Positions 34,150-40,960 of a stretch of DNA of 64,000 bases are shown here, in pieces. Under the pieces are notes generated by a model. It ran no database searches. It was not told where the DNA came from and saw nothing but the letters and a program-made list of their open reading frames with translations. Both the position numbers and the translations under genes were made by a program. Origin of the DNA: a virus; IMG/VR virus record IMGVR_UViG_3300025154_000073, positions 1-64,000 of that record, one strand, 5' to 3'. Each line of letters opens with the position of its first letter. The first letter of the stretch is position 1.

Positions 34150-34322
34150 TTCGTACTCCACAACTTACGGATTGACTTAGGAAGGCGAATGTCCGCGTGT
34201 GGCGGATTCTTCTCGCCTTTGCCATTGTTCATTACTCGGACGTTGTTCAACTTGTCCTCAACTGTTTTCGGCATGATTTTTAACAATGCCGCTGTTCCAG
34301 ATCGTTTTAACGTCCAAGTCAT
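34146..34322 (-). CDS. Small basic protein
   Basis: A 58-residue basic protein (MTWTLKRSGTAALLKIMPKT; ADIRLPKSIRKLWSTK). ATGA coupling at its end supports it. The start is uncertain; an ATG 72 nt further upstream lies in the structured region. No family recognised. Confidence 0.45.
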   Translation of the reverse strand: MTWTLKRSGTAALLKIMPKTVEDKLNNVRVMNNGKGEKNPPHADIRLPKSIRKLWSTK

Positions 34323-34622
34323 AGTTTTCAGCCTCTCGGTTTCGGTTTTGACATTCGTACTAGGTAGCGGGAGTCGCGCTCGAAGCGACCTCAATGCTGA
34401 GTTTATGAAACTCGCTCTGACCCATGCCAGCCTCCCGCAGTGTTTATTTCTTTCTGCCTTCGCTTAGGTCATAACTCCTAAGCCTTGAAAAACACTTGTG
34501 GGCGGAGCATTGTCTTTTTGCTCACGGGCTTTGACTTCGCCTGCTTCATTCAACATAGTTGAATTGCGCCCACATTTTTAATATATCACGATTGCGCTCT
34601 CTTAGGATTAAATCTTCCTAAG
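34323..34622 (-). ncRNA. Candidate structured RNA B (about 300 nt)
   Basis: Non-coding stretch with many paired segments: a closing stem TGTGGGCG (34497-34504) with CGCCCACA (34567-34574), an inner hairpin at 34548-34564 (ATTCAAC), and hairpins at 34463-34482, 34399-34413, 34373-34389 and 34601-34622. On the - strand it begins right at the stop of the gene at 34618 with AACACTTAGG, the same words found at the start of candidate RNA C. No known family recognised. Confidence 0.5.
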
Positions 34623-34926
34623 TGTTTGACAATATGGATTTGGCTTTTAATAGAATTCTTGCAAAGTGCCTGTGGGAGGCGTATCTTTCTGGATTTGCTA
34701 TAATCCAGGAGTTTTCTCCATCCATTTCATCAAATACTTCCTTTATAAATTCTGTCAATGCGGCGATGACGGTGGCACTATCGTCTTCCTTCTCGAATGT
34801 TGTTGTTTTCCATTCCTGCTTGCGCCCTATCGGGGCTTCGCGTCCACCGACGGGGCATTGGTTGGTTTCAAAGTGATGTAAACCGTATTCGCCGCCACAG
34901 TTTTTACATTTATCGTATGTGTTCAT
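34618..34926 (-). CDS. Zinc ribbon protein
   Basis: A 102-residue protein with CKNCGGEYGLHHFETNQC at 7-24, a CxxC...C zinc site typical of small phage proteins. The C-terminal part is helical. The stop (TAG) sits in the hairpin that opens candidate RNA B. It is the first gene after the CRISPR array. Confidence 0.65.
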   Translation of the reverse strand: MNTYDKCKNCGGEYGLHHFETNQCPVGGREAPIGRKQEWKTTTFEKEDDSATVIAALTEFIKEVFDEMDGENSWIIANPERYASHRHFARILLKAKSILSNT

Positions 34927-35038
34927 TTTAGCTCCTATTGTTTTACGTTAGTTTGTACGTGAGCTGCGACACAACCTTAATCATAAGATTTGCTTAAGTG
35001 TTGCGTTAAGCCTTGTTTCCTTTACTAGAATTCTCGGA

Positions 35039-35128
35039 CGGTTCATCCCCACGTGTGTGGGGAATACCATGGCAGGAATATAGTCACTGTCTCTTGACAC
35101 GGTTCATCCCCACGTGTGTGGGGAATAC
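35039..35128 (-). CRISPR. Two-repeat, one-spacer CRISPR mini-array, type I-E-like
   Basis: Identical 29-bp repeats at 35039-35067 and 35100-35128 flank a 32-bp spacer (35068-35099), exactly the type I-E unit size. The repeat has the CCCCAC/GTGGGG stem and on the - strand ends in ATGAACCG, close to the E. coli crRNA handle ATAAACCG, so the crRNA sense is the - strand. No cas gene is in the window. It would need a host Cascade. The right repeat is joined to a zinc-ribbon reading frame. Confidence 0.85.
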
Positions 35129-35222
35129 TTTTACAGTACGGATAAAGACCATCCCTATGACCTTTGCTTTTGTGAAATTCCGAATAGTCTTTATCTTGTA
35201 AACACTTTTTGCATTTTTTCAT
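35043..35222 (-). pseudogene. Zinc-ribbon gene whose 3' end is replaced by the CRISPR array
   Basis: The 59-residue frame starts MKKCKKCLQDKDYSEFHKSK and continues to DGLYPYCKS, the usual N-terminus of a common small phage zinc protein that should go on to another Cys. Instead the next residues (IPHTRGDEP) are encoded by the CRISPR repeat, then the spacer, and the frame stops in the second repeat. The junction is therefore at about 35128. Confidence 0.65.
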
Positions 35223-35268
35223 TATCTATTTGCTCCAATAGAAAACTCCACAAGTCAAAGCCGTTGAT

Positions 35269-35338
35269 TGTTCAGGTCTACGGGGACGAGTGGAGTAATT
35301 CTTATTGTAACATAACGACTTTTCCATAGACCTGAACA
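35269..35338 (-). repeat. 12-bp inverted repeat in the 5' leader of the CRISPR transcript
   Basis: TGTTCAGGTCTA (35269-35280) and its exact complement (35327-35338). With the promoter at 35344-35352 the transcript would start at the base of this stem. Confidence 0.6.
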
Positions 35339-35343
35339 GTTGG

Positions 35344-35352
35344 AGTATATCA
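35344..35352 (-). promoter_or_regulatory. Extended -10 promoter TGATATACT
   Basis: TG-A-TATACT on the - strand with no good -35. The same 9-mer stands before the small RNA gene at 57043. It would transcribe the inverted repeat, the zinc-ribbon remnant and the CRISPR array. Confidence 0.45.
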
Positions 35353-35403
35353 TACTTTGAACAAAAGGGACGACGACAGATGCAACAGAACCTAATCTAA
35401 CTC

Positions 35404-36069
35404 TCATTTTCTCTTTTCGTCTTTCCATTTGATAACTGGCTTATTGTTGATTTTTACATCGTAGCTCTTTAGATATGGCACATCTACAACGTGCCAGTTT
35501 TTTGTCATTCCAGGATGATAAATCAAGGACTGATCTATCGGAATGTGTAGCATGTAGTCATCCTTGATAGCTTCGCCCTCATCGTGGAAGGTTTTTAGCA
35601 TGTGGTCAAGGTTCGAGCGTTGAATAACGCTGATTAATGTGGTTTGCTTAAAGAGTACCGCATCAAGCTCCCCACTGATCTTGCCATTAAAGTTGTGAGC
35701 GAGTCCGCACAGGATGATCGTGTTATTGTGATATGGATGGTAGATTGTCTGCAAAATTCCTGTAAACGTTTTCATATCTTTTCGATTGTCTGGGTCTGCA
35801 AGGAATTTCAGTTCATCCAAAATAATCAGGCTGTTTTTAATTTTTGACAACTCAATCAGTGTGCTAATTGAAAGAACGCCAGGGATATTAACGGACAGTC
35901 TGAATCCGACAATGTTTGTCTCTGGGGCTTGCTTTCTGACAATATCAATGATGTTGAATAGCAATCCTGATTTTCCTGTATTTTTGTCGCCCACTACGCC
36001 AATGACGCGAAGGCTTTTATCTTTAAGGAACTCCTCAAGATCGTGAATATTTTCGTTAGGTGTGTACAT
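35404..36069 (-). CDS. P-loop ATPase
   Basis: A 221-residue ATPase. Walker A is GDKNTGKSG (27-35) and Walker B is SLIILDELKF (about 79-88). I chose ATG 36069 because AAGGAGATA precedes it. The motif spacing fits an ASCE P-loop protein of the Zot/FtsK-like group; function could be DNA handling or packaging-like transport. It is the first gene left of a boundary palindrome. Confidence 0.65.
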   Translation of the reverse strand: MYTPNENIHDLEEFLKDKSLRVIGVVGDKNTGKSGLLFNIIDIVRKQAPETNIVGFRLSVNIPGVLSISTLIELSKIKNSLIILDELKFLADPDNRKDMKTFTGILQTIYHPYHNNTIILCGLAHNFNGKISGELDAVLFKQTTLISVIQRSNLDHMLKTFHDEGEAIKDDYMLHIPIDQSLIYHPGMTKNWHVVDVPYLKSYDVKINNKPVIKWKDEKRK

Positions 36070-36104
36070 GGTATCTCCTTTTTCTGGCGGGTGATTGGGT
36101 TGCC

Positions 36105-36123
36105 AGAATACACGGTGTTTTCT
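36105..36123. promoter_or_regulatory. Boundary palindrome copy 10 (AGAATACACGGTGTTTTCT)
   Basis: Begins 1 base past the stop codon (36125-36127) of the upstream - strand gene and 35 bases before the ATPase start. Confidence 0.8.
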
Positions 36124-36124
36124 T

Positions 36125-36382
36125 TTACGAGTTGGCGTCCCAACATTCCTTGTGGACAATGCGCTCAAATTTGTTACGGTACGCCCATTTTGCGGTATCT
36201 AGTTCTTCACGTGTGAAGTTGCGATGACAATACATACACTCATCATCAAGGTACATGGAAATTGCCAACTCAAGCATGGCGGGGCGATTCTCATCTGTGA
36301 GTTCAACGACTGCAACGGATTTGCCACCGCCTAAATCAAACTCTTGTACGTCCTCTTGTTTGGGTAAATTAAAGACATTCAT
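36125..36382 (-). CDS. Zinc-binding small protein
   Basis: An 85-residue acidic protein. DDECMYCHRNFTREELDTAK and later HKECWD give a CxxC...HxxxC set, like a zinc finger. ATG at 36382. Unknown function. Confidence 0.6.
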   Translation of the reverse strand: MNVFNLPKQEDVQEFDLGGGKSVAVVELTDENRPAMLELAISMYLDDECMYCHRNFTREELDTAKWAYRNKFERIVHKECWDANS

Positions 36383-36383
36383 T

Positions 36384-36485
36384 TCAGACTCCTTTAATCA
36401 TAATCAGGGCTTGGGCTACAAGGTACAATCCCAAGACGACAACCGCCAGAGCCTTTAATAGTCTGGCTTCATGCGTGTAGTTCAT
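36384..36485 (-). CDS. 33-residue membrane peptide
   Basis: Starts MNYTHEARLLKALAVVVLGL, one membrane helix (residues 10-30). The start overlaps the upstream stop (ATGA). The stop is 1 base before the next ATG. Confidence 0.55.
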   Translation of the reverse strand: MNYTHEARLLKALAVVVLGLYLVAQALIMIKGV

Positions 36486-36667
36486 AGTCCCTCCGCTATG
36501 TCCAGGGCTTGCCGCGCCGCGTCAACACGGTTAGAGGCGTCAATGGGCGGGATTTTCAACAGTCGCCCGTCCTTTGTGGCGATGACACACCACTGACTTA
36601 TGGAAAAAGGTGATAGGTAGACGGTGACGGCGATCCCGTTGCGCGTCTCTGAGTAAGTTCTGCTCAT
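36482..36667 (-). CDS. Small hypothetical protein
   Basis: A 61-residue beta/alpha protein (NGIAVTVYLSPFSISQWCVI; DAARQALDIAEGL). Coupled to both neighbours by ATGA overlaps. No family recognised. Confidence 0.6.
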   Translation of the reverse strand: MSRTYSETRNGIAVTVYLSPFSISQWCVIATKDGRLLKIPPIDASNRVDAARQALDIAEGL

Positions 36668-36990
36668 GCTTCACCCTTTGCCTGTTTCAAGGCGGTGCGG
36701 ATACGCTCGTTTACCGCCTCGCCTGACAGCGCCATGTCTTTTGTGACTGCCAACACGTCAGGATGCTCAAGGTAGCGTATTGCCAGTTCAAGCATGGCGA
36801 TCAGCGCATCATGGTTATTGCAGGCGGTGACAATAAACTCCGCGTTTGCTCGGTCTAATTCTGATGGAATTCCATTTGCTGAGTCAAGGTCGGGACTAAT
36901 AAACGCCACTCCAAAGCATTCTGGTGAGTTAATGGAGATGGCTTGTTCCCAGGCAACCCATTTATAAGGTGTAGGTGTGTGCTTGTTCAT
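36664..36990 (-). CDS. Hypothetical protein with DNA-mimic-like acidic helix
   Basis: A 108-residue protein starting MNKHTPTPYKWVAWEQAISI. The segment ANAEFIVTACNNHDALIAML is a conserved-looking core common to small phage proteins. GAGGAG precedes the ATG at 36990. Function unknown. Confidence 0.65.
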   Translation of the reverse strand: MNKHTPTPYKWVAWEQAISINSPECFGVAFISPDLDSANGIPSELDRANAEFIVTACNNHDALIAMLELAIRYLEHPDVLAVTKDMALSGEAVNERIRTALKQAKGEA

Positions 36991-37048
36991 TTTTATTTCT
37001 CCTCTGCCCCTCACTGGTTAGGCGAGGGGCGGTAATGGGTGTGAGTGT

Positions 37049-37855
37049 TTACTTTGTGCGGGCGGAGTTCCTTAATTCCTTGACGAATTCTCCTGCGTTG
37101 TAATTGTAGTAAGCTGAGAATGCGCCTTCGCCCTCTGATCTAAGTACACGGTATCCGTGAGATTTCAGGTTTTTGAAGGTGTCAAGGTCAACGCGGGCGG
37201 GGAAGTAGATTCGGATTCGGTTCTCGCCTGCTCGCCATTGTATTTTGACGCCGTTGATTTCTTCGTCCTTGTCTGGGATAGCTTGTTTCTTCTCAACCAG
37301 CGCGGCGCGTTTGGTCGCTGTGCGGATATTGGCAGACAAGTTAGTCAATTGAAATGGGGTGATAGGGTGCGGTTCCCATCTATATTCTGGCTTATAGTTG
37401 CGAATTGTGATTTTGTCCGACTCGGACAGTTCGCACAAGTCAAGGCTGGCGGGGTTTTTTAAGTACTTGGCGTGAGCGGCATTAATCGCCTTGTATCGTT
37501 TTTGTAGTACTAATAAACCGTCAAGTTTGGATTCCAGTTTTTCAACGGCTTCAGGGTCATCGCTAAAAATAGCGTTGTTTGCCTCCATAGACGCGGCGCG
37601 GCTTTTCAGTTCTTCGGCGCGGAGATGCAATTCGTACCCTTTGCGGTGTTTGCTTTCAATCCGTGCGCGATAATTTCGGTCTCTGCCCTCGGAGTAATGT
37701 CCCACGAGGATCGGTTGACCAAACGGTATACAATCTGCCATTTTATGAGCCTGATTCCAATTCGATTCGCTTTCTGTTTCTGCTTTTTGTGCGGCTTTTA
37801 CAAGCCTTTCATAGCGGGCGGTGCGTTTTGCTTCGTATTCTTCAATTGTGTACAT
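37049..37855 (-). CDS. DUF3560 protein
   Basis: A 268-residue protein. The N-terminal RTARYERLVKAAQKAETESE, the GQPILVGHYSEGRDRNYRAR block and the C-terminal RIYFPARVDLDTFKNLKSHG segment are the DUF3560 signature, found in phage and plasmid operons. The protein is charged and mostly helical. Function unknown. The ATG at 37855 overlaps nothing but is 1 base from the upstream stop. Confidence 0.75.
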   Translation of the reverse strand: MYTIEEYEAKRTARYERLVKAAQKAETESESNWNQAHKMADCIPFGQPILVGHYSEGRDRNYRARIESKHRKGYELHLRAEELKSRAASMEANNAIFSDDPEAVEKLESKLDGLLVLQKRYKAINAAHAKYLKNPASLDLCELSESDKITIRNYKPEYRWEPHPITPFQLTNLSANIRTATKRAALVEKKQAIPDKDEEINGVKIQWRAGENRIRIYFPARVDLDTFKNLKSHGYRVLRSEGEGAFSAYYNYNAGEFVKELRNSARTK

Positions 37856-37856
37856 A

Positions 37857-38006
37857 TTAATCCTCTGCAAGAGCAACCAGCGCGGCGAATTGCAATTCGT
37901 ATTCTGGGCGGTCTGTTGATAATTCTATGACGCGCTCGGCTGTAGGTGTGTGGGCGGATGATTGTCCGATTGCCCATTCAAAAAAATATGGGTAGTTTTT
38001 ATACAT
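37857..38006 (-). CDS. 49-residue small protein
   Basis: Short Trp/Tyr-rich protein (MYKNYPYFFEWAIGQSSAHT) ending in an acidic helix. AAAGGAGAT precedes the ATG. A boundary palindrome lies 22 bases upstream. Confidence 0.55.
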   Translation of the reverse strand: MYKNYPYFFEWAIGQSSAHTPTAERVIELSTDRPEYELQFAALVALAED

Positions 38007-38027
38007 TTTGTAATCTCCTTTGATTTG

Positions 38028-38046
38028 AGAAAACACGGTGTATTTG
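38028..38046. promoter_or_regulatory. Boundary palindrome copy 11 (AGAAAACACGGTGTATTTG)
   Basis: Right arm carries one change. It sits between the stop at 38059 and the start at 38006. Confidence 0.7.
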
Positions 38047-38058
38047 TATCTTACACGG

Positions 38059-38232
38059 TCAAGATGAGAGAGGGGTTAAAATGTTGCCGGTGTTAAGCGG
38101 ATGAAGGATAACCGCTTCGTGTAGAGGCGCGCCGTTGCCTCTACAATATTGTGGAAAAACTAACCCGCTATCAATCCACAAAGAAAAACGACGCACAACC
38201 TTCGCGCCACAATGTTTACAGTGATATTCCAT
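38059..38232 (-). CDS. 57-residue zinc-like protein
   Basis: Begins MEYHCKHCGAKVVRRFSLWI, a CxxC with a basic strand, and has a third Cys (QYCRGNG). It resembles small phage zinc ribbons. Unknown function. Confidence 0.55.
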   Translation of the reverse strand: MEYHCKHCGAKVVRRFSLWIDSGLVFPQYCRGNGAPLHEAVILHPLNTGNILTPLSS

Positions 38233-38253
38233 GATTTTTACTCCTCTTCCTCT

Positions 38254-38400
38254 TTATCGGTCGTAGTGGTTTATAGGGTTGGCTGGTGTGTAAAACGCGC
38301 ACTGTCTACAATCGCGCATTGCCAGAGCCAAGAGACAGCAAGCGCAATTAATACGCCTTTCTGCCAGAGTCCATATGTGGGGGATGATTACAGATTGCAT
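38254..38400 (-). CDS. 48-residue Cys-rich peptide
   Basis: Segments INCACCLLALAMRDCRQC and FYTPANPINHYDR. Five cysteines suggest metal binding. The start lies 2 bases after the upstream stop. Confidence 0.5.
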   Translation of the reverse strand: MQSVIIPHIWTLAERRINCACCLLALAMRDCRQCAFYTPANPINHYDR

Positions 38401-38402
38401 GG

Positions 38403-38669
38403 CTATACCTTTGCGCCAAGTTTCTCAAAGGATTCCAGGCAATTTTTGTATACATTCCACCCAAACATTGACGCGCTTTCCATCGCTTGCGCCTGTGGTT
38501 TTGTTACGTCAAGTTTGGCATTCATCGTGTCCACCTGATTCTGGTTAGCTTTCTGGTTAGTTTTGTAGTATCCAGTTTCAAAGGCGCGTATCTCGATCAC
38601 CTCGCCAATTTGGGTAGAGGGATTGATGGTCATATTGTTCAGGGAATAGCATTTATTGGGTATGATCAT
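38403..38669 (-). CDS. Small hypothetical protein
   Basis: An 88-residue protein (MTINPSTQIGEVIEIRAFET; NAKLDVTKPQAQAMESASMF). No family recognised. The upstream 120 bp are non-coding and AT-rich. Confidence 0.55.
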   Translation of the reverse strand: MIIPNKCYSLNNMTINPSTQIGEVIEIRAFETGYYKTNQKANQNQVDTMNAKLDVTKPQAQAMESASMFGWNVYKNCLESFEKLGAKV

Positions 38670-38734
38670 GGTAATATACTCCTATATAAGATTATGGTTA
38701 GGTTTATTAATCAGATTAATCATATTTATTAGAC

Positions 38735-38771
38735 TGATTACAAGGCACTACCTAGTAATACCCTGTAATCA
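38735..38771. repeat. Inverted repeat in a small intergenic region
   Basis: TGATTACA (38735-38742) with TGTAATCA (38764-38771), next to a shorter palindrome TTAATCAGATTAA. Probably an operator or hairpin upstream of the gene at 38669. Confidence 0.45.
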
Positions 38772-38787
38772 ACCCCCCTCGTTTGTG

Positions 38788-38916
38788 TTAGTCGTCCGCT
38801 AGTGCGATCATAGAGTCCCACGCTACGTCAATTTCGCGCTTATGCTGCGCTGGGGCGTTGGAAGGGTAATAGCTACCATCTAGGAAGAGAGAAAACCATA
38901 CTAAAGCGGTATCCAT
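38788..38916 (-). CDS. 42-residue small protein
   Basis: Starts MDTALVWFSLFLDGSYYPSN and ends acidic. TAATG overlap with the upstream gene supports it. Unknown function. Confidence 0.5.
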   Translation of the reverse strand: MDTALVWFSLFLDGSYYPSNAPAQHKREIDVAWDSMIALADD

Positions 38917-39152
38917 TATGAACCCCCGAAGATTGACCAGAACGCCTTGCCTAACAACTCGCTGACCGGCGATCCGAGAATAAGCGAGTGAGCCGCGTAC
39001 GCCATGCCTAAGATGATGATTGCCACTGTGTAGGTACGATATGAGCGTGTAGCGTGTACCGGCTTGGCTTGTGCGTGGCTGGGGATGAACCCGTTGGCGG
39101 TCCACTTACCTGCTGCCCCATTGATACCCTTAGCGTGTAGTTGCTTGTTCAT
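38916..39152 (-). CDS. Small membrane protein, first gene of its operon
   Basis: A 78-residue protein. A basic N-terminus is followed by a membrane segment (TYTVAIIILGMAYAAHSLIL) and a short hydrophobic end. The operon promoter lies about 60 bases upstream (39211-39239). Confidence 0.55.
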   Translation of the reverse strand: MNKQLHAKGINGAAGKWTANGFIPSHAQAKPVHATRSYRTYTVAIIILGMAYAAHSLILGSPVSELLGKAFWSIFGGS

Positions 39153-39210
39153 TGTCGTATCTCCTGTTGTGTATGTGGTGGTGATTAGTCACCTGTGTTT
39201 GATTGACTAC

Positions 39211-39239
39211 ATGATACACTATATCGTATAGTAATACAA
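39211..39239 (-). promoter_or_regulatory. Promoter with embedded palindromic operator
   Basis: On the - strand TTGTAT (39234-39239), 17-bp spacer, TATCAT (39211-39216). The spacer contains ACTATATCGTATAGT (39218-39232), a palindrome whose core TATATCGTATA recurs inside the rightward promoter at 44904-44931. A shared repressor is likely. Confidence 0.6.
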
Positions 39240-39254
39240 TAGATATACCCTTAC

Positions 39255-39351
39255 TCTAATCTAACTCTAATCTAGTGTTCTAATTATGTTCTAAGCGCAT
39301 AGATATAATATATTAGCTCATGTGTTCTAACCCAGGGTCATAGTTAGAACA
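39255..39351. promoter_or_regulatory. Operator cluster: TGTTCTAA and TCTAATC repeats
   Basis: TGTTCTAA occurs at 39276-39283, 39287-39294 and 39323-39330, and inverted at 39344-39351. The last two form TGTTCTAAC-11-GTTAGAACA. TCTAATC-4-TCTAATCTA stands at 39255-39274. The whole 39153-39450 stretch has no gene, is AT-rich, and may be an origin or control hub. Confidence 0.55.
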
Positions 39352-39450
39352 GGCGTGCTAATATTCTGCGGACGCTGAGAGTTCGCATAGGGTATGCACA
39401 GTCAACAAAGTAAATCGTTTGGTCTTTTGAAATGCTTCCCCCTATACGTA

Positions 39451-39675
39451 CTATATCAAGAAGATGTCTGTAAGATCAAGCCACGCTTGGTTGAACTTCC
39501 CGTGTAATAGATTGTCGAGCGCGTGAAGCATTAGTTCTGAGTGGCTTGGCTCGTATTGTAGGGAGTAGTCTGGATGTGATGCACCAGCAAGAACCATTTC
39601 CCCACACAAAGGACAGTGAAATTGACCAAGCGGAACATCAACAAGGTCGGATGGGTCGTAGATGCATTTATCCAT
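39451..39675 (-). CDS. Zinc-like small protein
   Basis: A 74-residue protein with CPLCGEMVLAGASHPDYSLQ at 21-40, a CxxC with a downstream His, seen in small phage proteins. The C-terminus is helical. It starts 3 bases past the upstream stop. Confidence 0.6.
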   Translation of the reverse strand: MDKCIYDPSDLVDVPLGQFHCPLCGEMVLAGASHPDYSLQYEPSHSELMLHALDNLLHGKFNQAWLDLTDIFLI

Positions 39676-39678
39676 TTA

Positions 39679-39951
39679 TTAGCCACCATATTCCAGCACA
39701 TACTTTTTAGCAGCTTCTTTTGAGACATACTTGTCATCCCAGTCAAGATAGATTTCGCCTGGAACAAGATCAATTAACTTGCAAATGATTTCCTTTTGCT
39801 CTGGCGTATCATTTTGAGTCATCGCAGACATGGAATAGCCTAACTCGCCATACTTTTCAAGCAGGGCTTTCCCTTCTGCACTTGTGATGCTCCACGATTT
39901 CAGCGTTCCCCATTTTAGAGTAATATAATCCTGCTCGGTTTCTGTTCCCAT
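39679..39951 (-). CDS. Small acidic protein
   Basis: A 90-residue acidic alpha/beta protein (YITLKWGTLKSWSITSAEGK; IICKLIDLVPGEIYLDWDDK). AGGAG precedes the ATG. It is the first gene of the block after the terminator at 40033-40075. Confidence 0.6.
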   Translation of the reverse strand: MGTETEQDYITLKWGTLKSWSITSAEGKALLEKYGELGYSMSAMTQNDTPEQKEIICKLIDLVPGEIYLDWDDKYVSKEAAKKYVLEYGG

Positions 39952-40032
39952 CTTTTTCTCCTATATTGCCCTACTTCAACGGAATACTAACACACTCTTA
40001 TGGATATGGTATTGTTTGTTATCCATCAGCTT

Positions 40033-40075
40033 AAAAAAAACACCACCCTACGAGCACTAGGGCTCCTCAAGTGGT
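40033..40075 (-). terminator. Intrinsic terminator right after a consensus promoter
   Basis: On the - strand ACCAC...CCCTA-gtgctcg-TAGGG-TGGTG forms a stem-loop ending in eight U. It begins only about 8 bases after the -10 of the promoter at 40084-40112. Confidence 0.75.
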
Positions 40076-40083
40076 TCTTAATT

Positions 40084-40112
40084 ATTATATGTTTTCTCTT
40101 AAAAATTGTCAA
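40084..40112 (-). promoter_or_regulatory. Perfect-consensus promoter
   Basis: TTGACA (40107-40112), 17-bp spacer, TATAAT (40084-40089) on the - strand: all 12 consensus bases match. The short transcript would end at the terminator at 40033-40075 unless read-through is allowed. Confidence 0.75.
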
Positions 40113-40244
40113 GGCCTTTTAGAATAGGTATTCTAACTCTGTAAGGTGTGAAAATTTACAATTCATCTTCTTCTCCTGTAATTTTTATGTTTGGTCTTGG
40201 GGAAACGCTTTCCCTATACCGTCTAAACCCGACTCCATTTGAGC
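40113..40244. other. Intergenic control stretch
   Basis: No gene. TAGAATA-gg-TATTCTA is a palindrome near 40120-40136, just upstream of the consensus promoter. A 14-codon frame behind CAGGAGAAGAAG could be a leader peptide; I do not call it. Confidence 0.35.
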
Positions 40245-40592
40245 TTACTTTACGCGAGCGCCTGCAAAAACATAAGCATATTCTTTTTCTGATACCCGCC
40301 TTTCGAGAATATACACAAGCACAAAGATAGGCATAATTTCAGACGGGTCAATTTTCTGGCTTATGTTGTAATTCATTTCAGGCGGCACGGCAAACAATAA
40401 CTCTGGCGCGTAAGTGCTGGATATAACTGTTTTGGCAAGTGCGCTTTCTCTTGCTCCAATATCACACTTTATTGCGGCTTCAAGTATTTGGTTGGACATT
40501 TCCCCGAACTCTTTAAGCACCATCAACAGTACGACTACGATAAAGGGGACTCCAATAAGAATCAGGATGGTAGCCAGGACTTCAAGTTTCAT
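40245..40592 (-). CDS. Membrane-anchored small protein
   Basis: A 115-residue protein with one N-terminal membrane helix (VLATILILIGVPFIVVVLLM). The rest is soluble, with a second weakly hydrophobic part near residue 90. Unknown function. Confidence 0.6.
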   Translation of the reverse strand: MKLEVLATILILIGVPFIVVVLLMVLKEFGEMSNQILEAAIKCDIGARESALAKTVISSTYAPELLFAVPPEMNYNISQKIDPSEIMPIFVLVYILERRVSEKEYAYVFAGARVK

Positions 40593-40601
40593 CTCTACTT
40601 C

Positions 40602-40922
40602 CTATATCACTTCTTCATCCGCGAGGATGCCCAGGATGGATAAGATCAGTGTGTGAGAGAAACCGCGCAGGCTTCCACTCATCTTCTCAAGTAGGAGGGA
40701 GTGCGCTTTCCCCTCTACGAGCATACTTGCCAGCACAACATTCTCAATAACGTCAATTACGTTTACAAAATCATTCTCGTCCATCTTGCTTAGAACAATA
40801 TCTTTGCCGTTGTCAGTCATTTTGTCGAGGTATTCCCTGATTTGGTCAACCTCGTCGAGGTCTTTCCCGATATTGCCCATACTTACGTTTTCATAATACT
40901 TTAGTAATGCCTGTACGTTCAT
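40602..40922 (-). CDS. Small hypothetical protein
   Basis: A 106-residue acidic helical protein (NIGKDLDEVDQIREYLDKMT; VIENVVLASMLVEGKAHSLL). A boundary palindrome lies 20 bases upstream. No family recognised. Confidence 0.6.
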   Translation of the reverse strand: MNVQALLKYYENVSMGNIGKDLDEVDQIREYLDKMTDNGKDIVLSKMDENDFVNVIDVIENVVLASMLVEGKAHSLLLEKMSGSLRGFSHTLILSILGILADEEVI

Positions 40923-40941
40923 GTTATTTTCTCCTATGGTT

Positions 40942-40960
40942 AGAATACACGGTGTTTACT
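40942..40960. promoter_or_regulatory. Boundary palindrome copy 12 (AGAATACACGGTGTTTACT)
   Basis: Lies between the coiled-coil gene (its frame-corrected TAA stop at 40956-40958 is inside the element) and the gene starting at 40922. Confidence 0.75.

Noticed and set aside
34123-34467. 114-codon + frame across RNA B
   Set aside because: It opposes a gene with ATGA coupling and crosses several hairpins; no ribosome site.
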